A stretch of DNA of 64,000 nt from Candidatus Nitrosotenuis cloacae (lineage in GTDB: Archaea; Thermoproteota; Nitrososphaeria; Nitrososphaerales; Nitrosopumilaceae). The notes under the pieces are model-generated. The model searched no databases, was not told where the DNA came from, and saw only the letters and a program-made list of their open reading frames with translations. Positions 56,948-64,000 of the stretch are shown here, piece by piece. A program made the translations under genes and the position numbers. The stretch is taken from positions 287,957 to 351,956 of the forward strand of contig NZ_CP011097.1 in assembly GCF_000955905.1 (NCBI RefSeq), read 5' to 3'. How positions within the stretch are numbered: the stretch's first letter is position 1; each line of letters starts with the position of its first letter.

Positions 56948-58249
56948 ATGTCTACAATTGCACCAAAATTCCGACTGAGTTATTTTCTAAAGTCACTTAC
57001 CGATAATGCATTCTGGGCAGTCACATTACTGACTCTGATTGGCTTGCCATTTGTTATGACGTTATTGTTCTATTTGGAATTGCCAGTGATTGGAGGTAGA
57101 TTGCTTGATCCGTATCTGGCACTCACTACTTTGGCTGATCCATCAAGACAAATACCACTGATAAAATCTCTGATGCAAACAGAGTTTTTCAAAATTGCGG
57201 CATTTCCTGGATTTGGATTTGCGGCATTGCTTGCAGCCGGAACAATTTTTGTCGAAAGAAAGATGCTTGCAAAACTACAACTTCGTGTAGGACCGTTTTA
57301 CTGCGGAAAAATCGAAGGAATTTTACAATTAATGAGTGATGGAATCAAACTATTATCAAAGGAAATCATCATCCCAGCAAAGGCAGACAAGCCAATATTC
57401 TGGGCAGCACCTGTCTTGTTTGTTGCAACGGCAGCTGCATTTGTATCACTAATTCCGGCTGCTCGTGGAGGATGGGTAGTAGCAGATGCCGACGTTGGAT
57501 TACTTGCAGTATTTGCAATAATTGGATTCTTCCCAGTCATCACAGTATTGTCTGCATGGTCTGCAAACAGCAAATTCCCATTCATTGGCGGAATTCGTGC
57601 GCTGCACCAGATGGTCTCATTTGAAATTCCACTGATCTTGTCTGTGCTTGGAGTTGTGATATTGACAGGAACGCTAAACCTGACTGAAATTGTCGAATCT
57701 CAGTACTCGTACTGGTGGATTGTCTTTCTACCAATAGGTGCAATTGTATTTTTCATAGCAATGCTAGCAGAACTTGAAAGAATTCCGTTTGATCTGCCAG
57801 AGGCAGAAAGTGAAATTGTCGCAGGCTGGCTAACCGAGTTCTCTGGCATGATGTATGGTTTGGTTCAGCTAGGATCCTATCTGAAATTATACGCGTTTGC
57901 AGGACTCTTTACGGTATTGTTCCTTGGAGGCTGGAGCGGACCAAACATTTGGCCACCATTCCCAGCGGAGATAATCGAAAAAGGAATAGTGATGGGACCA
58001 ATCACGGTTCATCTTCCAGGACTTCCATTGTTGGATCAGCAAATGCTAAACGATGTGTTATGGTTTGTAATCAAGGTCGCCGGAGTGATCTTTTTCATTC
58101 TATTACCTAGAGGTGTGTTCCCAAGAATCAGAATTGATCTGCTCTTGCACATTGGTTGGTACAAACTGATCGGTCTTGCATTCGTTAACATCTTTATAGC
58201 ACTCACCTTGGTGTACGCTGGGGTATTAGGTCCGGGAGGGATTTTGTAG
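56948..58249 (+). CDS. nuoH: NADH-quinone oxidoreductase subunit H
   Basis: A 433-residue membrane subunit with about eight to nine helices joining the peripheral arm to the proton pumps. The conserved ERKMLAKLQLRVGPFYCG (loop 1), ELERIPFDLPEAESEIVAGW (loop 3) and FFILLPRGVFPRIRID are clear. ATG 56948 follows the nuoD stop by one base; a longer reading would overlap nuoD and is not preferred. It abuts nuoI. Confidence 0.95.
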   Translation: MSTIAPKFRLSYFLKSLTDNAFWAVTLLTLIGLPFVMTLLFYLELPVIGGRLLDPYLALTTLADPSRQIPLIKSLMQTEFFKIAAFPGFGFAALLAAGTIFVERKMLAKLQLRVGPFYCGKIEGILQLMSDGIKLLSKEIIIPAKADKPIFWAAPVLFVATAAAFVSLIPAARGGWVVADADVGLLAVFAIIGFFPVITVLSAWSANSKFPFIGGIRALHQMVSFEIPLILSVLGVVILTGTLNLTEIVESQYSYWWIVFLPIGAIVFFIAMLAELERIPFDLPEAESEIVAGWLTEFSGMMYGLVQLGSYLKLYAFAGLFTVLFLGGWSGPNIWPPFPAEIIEKGIVMGPITVHLPGLPLLDQQMLNDVLWFVIKVAGVIFFILLPRGVFPRIRIDLLLHIGWYKLIGLAFVNIFIALTLVYAGVLGPGGIL

Positions 58250-58750
58250 ATGGGAACCGCAACAGGAATTATCAAGGCATTAAACTCTGGAATAAAACAT
58301 CTTGCAGTAAAACGATTCACACTACGATACCCAGAACAAAAGCTAAAACTTGTAGGTGATGGATATCAGTATGATCCAAACACCGGCGTTGGAATTGCGG
58401 GCTACAAGGGCCGACACATGCTGTTCCATGATCACTGCACAGGATGTCAGCTCTGCGCTATTGCATGTGAGGGAGTGGCAGAGGCAATTGCAATGGTCAA
58501 AGTGCCAGAAGAATGGAAGCACAACAAAAAGGCAATCATGCCACAAATTGACTACGGCAAGTGTGTCTTTTGTGGTTTGTGCGTTGACGCATGTCCATTT
58601 TATGCACTATACATGACAAATGACTATGAGCTATCATCATTTACAAAAGAAGGTCTAATTTACACACCAGCCCAACTACAGGTAAAGCCAAACATAGCAC
58701 AAGACGTTGAGCTGAAATTTGACAACCCAAGAGGTGCCACACATGGCTGA
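58250..58750 (+). CDS. nuoI: NADH-quinone oxidoreductase subunit I
   Basis: A 166-residue ferredoxin-like subunit with two 4Fe-4S motifs, CTGCQLCAIACEG (about 63-75) and CVFCGLCVDACPF (about 105-117). It carries electrons to NuoB. With NuoEFG absent it is a candidate docking point for ferredoxin. The start directly follows nuoH and the end overlaps nuoJ by 8 bases. Confidence 0.95.
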   Translation: MGTATGIIKALNSGIKHLAVKRFTLRYPEQKLKLVGDGYQYDPNTGVGIAGYKGRHMLFHDHCTGCQLCAIACEGVAEAIAMVKVPEEWKHNKKAIMPQIDYGKCVFCGLCVDACPFYALYMTNDYELSSFTKEGLIYTPAQLQVKPNIAQDVELKFDNPRGATHG

Positions 58751-59255
58751 TGCAGTGTTTTTGGCACTAGCAGTTATGACAATTGGCTCTGCCATTGCAG
58801 CACTCGAAGTGAGATCCTTGATCTATGGCTCTATTGCATTGATGGGAACGCTAGGTGGTATTGCTGGATTTTTCTTACTATTGGATTCGCCATTTGTTGC
58901 CATGTTCCAAATTGCAGTGTACATTGGCTCAATTGCAGTACTGATTCTGTTTACTGTAATGCTTGTTAGAAGACAGTTGATCTTTATCAAAATCGAGGAT
59001 CCACGAAGACGTTATGCTGGAATTGGATTGATGCTTGTAATGATGATGGCACTTGGCGCAGTAATACTGAGCTCTGGCATCAAAACAATTCAGACTGATG
59101 AGCCACCAGTGGACTTTAGAATGATTGGTGCTGACTTTTTGACGTATTATTGGCCTGCACTAATTCTAATGGGATTCATCTTGGCAGCATCCGTAATAGG
59201 TGCACTGACTTTGGCAAGAAGGGAGGATATAACAAATGACCAACACAATGCTTGA
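58743..59255 (+). CDS. nuoJ: NADH-quinone oxidoreductase subunit J
   Basis: A 170-residue membrane protein with five helices. IAVYIGSIAVLILFTVMLVRR near residue 55 is the NuoJ signature (short form IAVYIGSIAVLILFTVML). ATG 58743 within the nuoI end is chosen because an earlier in-frame ATG would overlap nuoI more. Its end overlaps nuoK by 20 bases. Confidence 0.92.
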   Translation: MADAVFLALAVMTIGSAIAALEVRSLIYGSIALMGTLGGIAGFFLLLDSPFVAMFQIAVYIGSIAVLILFTVMLVRRQLIFIKIEDPRRRYAGIGLMLVMMMALGAVILSSGIKTIQTDEPPVDFRMIGADFLTYYWPALILMGFILAASVIGALTLARREDITNDQHNA

Positions 59256-59541
59256 TTTTCTAATTGTATCAATTGCACTGCTTGCAATTGGTATCTATGG
59301 CGTGTCTGTCAAGCGAAACGCAATTCGTATGCTCTTTGCAATAGAGATGATAGTCAATGCAGCAAACCTCAACTTGGTGGCATTTGGAAGATTCCTACCC
59401 ACAAGCCACGGCCAGACATTTGCACTATTCTCAATAGCAATTGCGGCAGCCGAGGTTGCAGTGGGATTGGCACTAATCATCGTAGCATACCGAATGTACA
59501 AGAATGTGGATATTGCAGAATTTAGGAGCTTGAAGGGCTAA
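59236..59541 (+). CDS. nuoK: NADH-quinone oxidoreductase subunit K
   Basis: A 101-residue subunit with three helices. The Glu residues of FAIEMIVNAANLNLV and AIAAAEVAVGLALI are the conserved proton-path carboxylates of NuoK. It starts within nuoJ and its stop overlaps nuoM's ATG by one base. Confidence 0.93.
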   Translation: MTNTMLDFLIVSIALLAIGIYGVSVKRNAIRMLFAIEMIVNAANLNLVAFGRFLPTSHGQTFALFSIAIAAAEVAVGLALIIVAYRMYKNVDIAEFRSLKG

Positions 59542-61109
59542 TGGAATACGCACTACTTCAGGCAGTCTTCCTGCCCTTGTTACTATCTCCAGTGGCATAC
59601 CTCCTTGGGCGCAAGATGGGTCCAACCGTGGCAACCTGGTTTACATTTGGATTGTTGCTATACTGCACATTCCTAGTAATTGATGTCGCATTATCAGGTA
59701 GCTATTCCGAGCATTATGTGTGGACCAAGCTGTTTGGCGAATTCGGCTTTAAACTAGATGGATTGGCAATTCCATTTGCAGTAATCATCTATGTCTTGAG
59801 CACGGTTCTTGCACTCTACTCCAAACCATACATGATACACAAGTTCCATGAATTATACGAAGAACACGTACACCACTCCAATTCTGGCTCTGGCCAGACA
59901 ACTGCGATGGTCGAATCCTCCGGAATGGCCAGCTATGTCAACAAACAGTCCGGTCTATACTTTGCGTTGTACTTGGTGTTTGCAATGGGTATGCTTGGAA
60001 CTGTTCTTGCGACCAATCTCATTGAATTTTATGTCTTCTTTGAAGTGATGTTGATTCCGGGTTTCTTTTTGGTTGCATTCTGGGGTGATGGTCCAAGACG
60101 AAGAATCTCGCTGATGTTCTTGTTCTGGACCCATGTCGGTGCAGTTGTTTTACTGTTAGGATTTTTGACAATTGGCTTGTCTGTTGGCAGCTTTGACTTT
60201 GCAGCCATATCTGAGGCAAAAATTCCGCAAGACGTTCTGATGCTTTCAGCAATTGCCATAGTACTAGGCCTTGCAGTAAAGCTTGCAGCATTTATCTTCC
60301 ATATTTGGCTGCCTTATGTCCACGGTGCAGCACCAACACCAATCAGTGCTCTGTTGTCTCCTGCAATGATCGGAATTGGAGCATATGGTCTTTTCAGATT
60401 AATCATTGAATTTTTGCCAAACACATACGCCGAGATGTCAATTTATCTGCACATCTGGGGCCTTGTTACCATGATTTATGGTGGTGCAATGGCGCTAATG
60501 CAGGACGATGTAAAGCGATTACTGGCATATTCCAGTGTCAGCCAGATGGGCTACATTCTATTTGGTATTGGTTCGTATTCCACGCTTGGCTTTGCAGGCG
60601 CCGAGTTCATGTATGTGACTCACGGTTTGGGCAAGGCACTCCTCTTCATGACTGCCGGAATCCTGATCGTACAATGTGGCACAAGAAGCATGACAAAACT
60701 TGGCGGCCTTGCAGGCAAGATGCCAATCACTGCAGTATGCGGTGTAATAGGTGCACTAACCATTGCCGGTGTTCCACCAACAAGTGGATTCATGGGTGAG
60801 TGGACTTTGTTTGCAGGCGCACTAGATACAGCAGTTAAGGAGAATGCTGCAGATGGAGCAATACTTCGATACATCACATTTGGTCTAGGCCTTGTTGCAA
60901 CCGTAATTACAATGTCTTACATGCTTTGGATGCTAAAACGGGTCTTCTTTGGAAAACTGCCAGAACATCTATCACATGTCAAAGAGGCAAGCTGGTACAT
61001 GACTGCCCCAATGATGGTCTTGGCAGGCTTTACAATTGTTGTAGGGTTATACCCTGATCTGTTCTTCAAGGACATCATTCCATACATGAAAGGAGTGCTT
61101 GGTGCATAA
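59541..61109 (+). CDS. nuoM: NADH-quinone oxidoreductase subunit M (antiporter-like)
   Basis: A 522-residue proton-pumping subunit with about 14 helices. The key Glu and Lys residues are in FFEVMLIPGFFLVAFW and LAAFIFHIWLPYVHGAAP, and KRLLAYSSVSQMGYI carries the helix-8 signature. It is assigned as NuoM by order and size, as it precedes the longer NuoL. A Gly/Ser/His insertion (VHHSNSGSGQTT) lies in an external loop after helix 3. It overlaps nuoL by one base. Confidence 0.92.
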   Translation: MEYALLQAVFLPLLLSPVAYLLGRKMGPTVATWFTFGLLLYCTFLVIDVALSGSYSEHYVWTKLFGEFGFKLDGLAIPFAVIIYVLSTVLALYSKPYMIHKFHELYEEHVHHSNSGSGQTTAMVESSGMASYVNKQSGLYFALYLVFAMGMLGTVLATNLIEFYVFFEVMLIPGFFLVAFWGDGPRRRISLMFLFWTHVGAVVLLLGFLTIGLSVGSFDFAAISEAKIPQDVLMLSAIAIVLGLAVKLAAFIFHIWLPYVHGAAPTPISALLSPAMIGIGAYGLFRLIIEFLPNTYAEMSIYLHIWGLVTMIYGGAMALMQDDVKRLLAYSSVSQMGYILFGIGSYSTLGFAGAEFMYVTHGLGKALLFMTAGILIVQCGTRSMTKLGGLAGKMPITAVCGVIGALTIAGVPPTSGFMGEWTLFAGALDTAVKENAADGAILRYITFGLGLVATVITMSYMLWMLKRVFFGKLPEHLSHVKEASWYMTAPMMVLAGFTIVVGLYPDLFFKDIIPYMKGVLGA

Positions 61110-63190
61110 TGGTCGAGGCCAACCTGATGGGATTTGCATTTGACTTTGCACCAACAAGTGCTTGGTTGGTATGGATTTTGCCATTTGTTGCAGCGCTGAT
61201 CATTCCAGCAGTAGGAAAGGCATCAAAGAGAGCAACCGGCAGTGTGGCAGTCGCATTTGCACTAATGAGTGCACTCTCTGCAGCTACTCTACTTCCAGGA
61301 GCACTAGAATCGCACGAAGTCCATGACCAAGTAAACTGGATCAGCACAATTGGAATCAAGGCCGGAGTTTTAGCTGATCCACTAGCGGTAATAATGGCAA
61401 ATGTGGTTGGCTGGATTTCGTTTTTGATTATGGTGTATAGTACCGGCTACATGAAGGGCGACAAGGACATTGTAAGATTCTGGTTCTGGATGATGTTCTT
61501 TATTGGTTCAATGCAGATCATTGTTCTATCTGATAATTTGCTGATGATGTTCTTTGGATGGGAAGGCGTAGGCCTTGCATCATATGCTCTAATATCATTC
61601 TGGTATAGGGACAAACACAAGGATCACGTAGGTGTTCAGGGAAGAACAGTGCTTGGATTGCAAGAATATTATGCACCAACACATGCCGGCATGAAGGCAT
61701 TCATCATGACCAAGGTAGGAGATATCATGATGCTTGCAGGAATGTTTTTGATCTTTGCGTTTGCTGGCACATTTGGATTCAGAGAACTAATGCATGATAC
61801 TGCCTGGGCCACATCAATGCAGGCACAAGGCTTGCTCGTGCCAGCCGCTGTTTTACTATTTGGCGGTGCAATAGGAAAATCTGCACAATTCCCACTAAAC
61901 GAATGGTTACTGGAAGCAATGACTGGCCCAACTGCAGTTTCTGCTCTTATTCACGCGGCAACAATGGTAAAGGCTGGAGTGTTCTTGGTTGCAAGAATCG
62001 GCCCGCTCTTCTTTGCGCTAGCAGCTGCCGGCTTTGCAATGGATCAGTTCTTTGAGATAATTGCATGGGTTGGAGGAATTACTGCGTTACTCTTGGCAAC
62101 GCAGGGAATGGTAAACTCGGAAATCAAAAAAGTCTTGGCATATTCTACCGGTTCTCAAATTGGTTACATGATGATGGCAATGGGAATTGCAGGACTCTCA
62201 CATCAGTATGTTGATGGTTATACTGCAGGATTTTTCCACTTGATATCTCATGCAATGTTCAAGGCATCACTCTTCATGGCTGCAGGCTCACTACTACATG
62301 TGGTGGGCTCTAGGTTCATGACTGACATGGGTGGTCTTCGAAAACACATGAAAAAGACATATGCATTCATGTGGGCCGCAGGCCTTGGCCTGATGGGTGC
62401 ACCATTCATCACGACTGGATTTTGGAGCAAGGACGCAATCTTTGCTGCCGTGTACGAGTCTGGCAACACTTGGGCAATGCCACTATTTGCAATTGCAGTA
62501 GTTACTGCAGTGATTACATCTTTCTATACGACACGTATGATTGGAATGGTCTTCTTTGGAGACAAATCAAAACACATCGAGCACATGGAAAAGGAAGGAC
62601 ATCACATCCACGAGGCGAGCATGTCAATGTGGATTCCATACGGAATTTTGGCAGTTTTGACCATTGGAATTGGTGTGATTGGCCTTACCGCAGAACATGG
62701 CATACATGAATTATTCACGGAATATCTGGGCAACACATTCCACATCGAGGCAGAACATGGCGCAGAAGAAGACAACGGATTGCCATCATTTCTGGCAGGA
62801 ATAAACCCAATAGCACTGATGGCGTCATTGGCCGCATTTAGCATTGGAATCATACTTGGCTATGTCTTCTATATTGGAAGATTCGTAGACCCAGTCAAAT
62901 TTGTAAATTCAAACATTTTCTTTTATGCAATTCACAAAGTGATGCTAAACAGATGGTATCTCAACGCAATGGTGTACTGGTGCTTTGTAGTGGCACCATT
63001 ATGGCTTGCAAGAGGAATCTGGAGATACTTTGAGAGATTCGCAATTGATCTTGGCATGAATGTTGGAATTGAAAAGTCGGTTGGCTGGGGTGCAAAGGTA
63101 GTTCAGAGAGCACAGACTGGCGTTGCACAATCTTATCTTTACGTATTTGGAGCAGGAATACTATTCATAGTATTATTCCTGTTCATATAG
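61109..63190 (+). CDS. nuoL: NADH-quinone oxidoreductase subunit L (antiporter-like)
   Basis: A 693-residue proton-pumping subunit, the longest of the three antiporter-like proteins. MFFGWEGVGLASYALISFWY has the essential Glu, GKSAQFPLNEWLLEAMTGP the conserved Lys region, and KKVLAYSTGSQIGYMM the helix-8 signature. The extra C-terminal helices include the lateral piston of NuoL. An acidic/His-rich loop (HIEAEHGAEEDNG) is at about 540-555. It precedes nuoN by about 9 bases. Confidence 0.94.
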   Translation: MVEANLMGFAFDFAPTSAWLVWILPFVAALIIPAVGKASKRATGSVAVAFALMSALSAATLLPGALESHEVHDQVNWISTIGIKAGVLADPLAVIMANVVGWISFLIMVYSTGYMKGDKDIVRFWFWMMFFIGSMQIIVLSDNLLMMFFGWEGVGLASYALISFWYRDKHKDHVGVQGRTVLGLQEYYAPTHAGMKAFIMTKVGDIMMLAGMFLIFAFAGTFGFRELMHDTAWATSMQAQGLLVPAAVLLFGGAIGKSAQFPLNEWLLEAMTGPTAVSALIHAATMVKAGVFLVARIGPLFFALAAAGFAMDQFFEIIAWVGGITALLLATQGMVNSEIKKVLAYSTGSQIGYMMMAMGIAGLSHQYVDGYTAGFFHLISHAMFKASLFMAAGSLLHVVGSRFMTDMGGLRKHMKKTYAFMWAAGLGLMGAPFITTGFWSKDAIFAAVYESGNTWAMPLFAIAVVTAVITSFYTTRMIGMVFFGDKSKHIEHMEKEGHHIHEASMSMWIPYGILAVLTIGIGVIGLTAEHGIHELFTEYLGNTFHIEAEHGAEEDNGLPSFLAGINPIALMASLAAFSIGIILGYVFYIGRFVDPVKFVNSNIFFYAIHKVMLNRWYLNAMVYWCFVVAPLWLARGIWRYFERFAIDLGMNVGIEKSVGWGAKVVQRAQTGVAQSYLYVFGAGILFIVLFLFI

Positions 63191-63199
63191 GGTGATTCG

Positions 63200-64000
63200 A
63201 TGATAGAGATTACTTCAACTCCAATAATTTTGATTGCGATTCTTGGTACAATAGGAATGATCCTGCCAGTGATAAGTGTAGTCAGAAAGGAAAAAGGCTC
63301 CAACTCTTTCTATGCGGCAATTGCATTTGGCGCACTAGTTGTATCGATTGGATATGTTGGCTATGAGATATTCACAAACCAGCTTCCACCGGCAGCAGTC
63401 TTCTCAGGAGATGTTCTGGCAAATGACTCCTTTAGCGGACTATTTGCAATTGCAATGTTGATTGTGGCAATCCTTACCACTGCTGGCTCGTTTAATTTCA
63501 TGCGCAATCAGGCGCACTCACCAGTGTACTATTCGCTGATTTTACTATCCACAATAGGAATGGTCCTAGTCGCATACTCGACTGACCTTGTCATGTTGTT
63601 TGTTGCGTGGGAGCTAATGTCAATTCCGACATATGTCTTGGCGGGATTCATGAAAAAGAACCCAAGCTCAAATGAAGCAGCACTCAAGTACTTTTTGTTT
63701 GGAGCAGTATCGTCTGCCATTATAATATACGGAATCTCTATTGTTTATGGCCTAACTGGCTCGACAAACATTGGAGATGTGATGACCGGCCTTGCAAACC
63801 TGGATCCATCCATGATGCCACTTGCCCTACTGGCAGTTGGCATGTTCATTGCTGGATTTGGATTCAAGATGGGCCTTGTCCCATTCCACATGTGGCTGCC
63901 AGATACCTATGAGGGGGCACCGCCTACCATCACTGCATTATTGGCAGCTGGAACCAAAAAGGCGGGATTTGCTGCAGCCCTTCGAGTCATAATAATGGGA
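63200..64000 (+). CDS. nuoN: NADH-quinone oxidoreductase subunit N, 3' part beyond window
   Basis: The first 267 codons are visible, starting MIEITSTPIILIAILGTIGM behind a GGGTGAT ribosome-binding site. VAWELMSIPTYVLAGF with its Glu and FKMGLVPFHMWLPDTYEGAPP with the Lys and His are the antiporter-like signatures; ALKYFLFGAVSSA is typical of NuoN. The frame is still open at the window end, so perhaps 200-230 residues are missing. Confidence 0.93.
   Translation, partial: MIEITSTPIILIAILGTIGMILPVISVVRKEKGSNSFYAAIAFGALVVSIGYVGYEIFTNQLPPAAVFSGDVLANDSFSGLFAIAMLIVAILTTAGSFNFMRNQAHSPVYYSLILLSTIGMVLVAYSTDLVMLFVAWELMSIPTYVLAGFMKKNPSSNEAALKYFLFGAVSSAIIIYGISIVYGLTGSTNIGDVMTGLANLDPSMMPLALLAVGMFIAGFGFKMGLVPFHMWLPDTYEGAPPTITALLAAGTKKAGFAAALRVIIMG

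Noticed and set aside
1..64000. CRISPR arrays, insertion sequences, prophage or integrase genes
   Set aside because: No regularly spaced repeats, transposase or integrase motifs, or terminal repeats were found on either strand.

Overview
This is a 64-kb chromosomal window from an ammonia-oxidising archaeon of the Nitrososphaerota (Thaumarchaeota), family Nitrosopumilaceae. The evidence is the mix of archaeal information genes (L7Ae, S28e, L24e, L37e, Lsm, aIF5B, aIF6, MCM, GINS, RFC, Hel308, Alba), urease accessory genes, a biotin-dependent acetyl/propionyl-CoA carboxylase operon of the kind used in the 3-hydroxypropionate/4-hydroxybutyrate cycle, and a complex I operon without NuoEFG. The base composition, judged by eye at about 40% GC, is higher than usual for marine Nitrosopumilus and would fit a Nitrosotenuis-like lineage; that placement is inference. 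No rRNA, CRISPR array, transposase, integrase or phage gene was seen, and genes are tightly packed.

Layout. 0-3.1 kb: a divergent urease locus (ureA leaving on the left, ureEFGD to the right). 3.2-6.4 kb: signal peptidase, thioredoxin and several small lineage-type proteins, three of which share a C-terminal zinc ribbon. 6.5-8.9 kb: a copper P-type ATPase behind a cop-box-like palindrome. 9-17.6 kb: central metabolism (SAH hydrolase, cyclic amidohydrolase, RpiA, PurU/creatininase pair, GlmM) plus the Lsm-L37e pair. 17.6-24.2 kb: translation block (L7Ae-S28e-L24e-Ndk-aIF5B, HisS, aIF6), thioredoxin, archease and a zinc/7Fe-type ferredoxin. 24.3-30.1 kb: replication and repair (RfcS, GINS, MCM, Hel308). 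30.1-37.6 kb: envelope and sugar genes, an aminotransferase, FNR, HEAT protein, Alba and an isocitrate-lyase-family enzyme. 37.7-46.2 kb: three paralogous secreted proteins, a PadR regulator with tandem operator palindromes, succinate dehydrogenase and ArgH. 46.3-50.1 kb: inositol-phosphatase-family enzyme and the RfcL operon. 50.2-53.7 kb: CoA carboxylase. 53.7-64 kb: peroxiredoxin and nuoABCDHIJKMLN, cut off inside nuoN.

Together the genes cover nitrogen acquisition from urea, carbon fixation, and two respiratory entry points into the quinone pool (complexes I and II), alongside core replication and translation. Many starts are TTG with a TATA-like box about 26-35 bases upstream, indicating frequent leaderless or near-leaderless mRNAs. 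Eight tRNA genes are present: Ala(CGC), Leu(UAG), Ser(UGA), Pro(CGG), Ala(GGC), Lys(UUU) and Asp(GUC) are readable as complete cloverleafs or nearly so (seven in total; the Asp and Ala(CGC) genes carry stem mismatches), and no intron was evident in any of them. The most striking signal is a kink-turn-like RNA element that encloses the Shine-Dalgarno sequence of the L7Ae gene.
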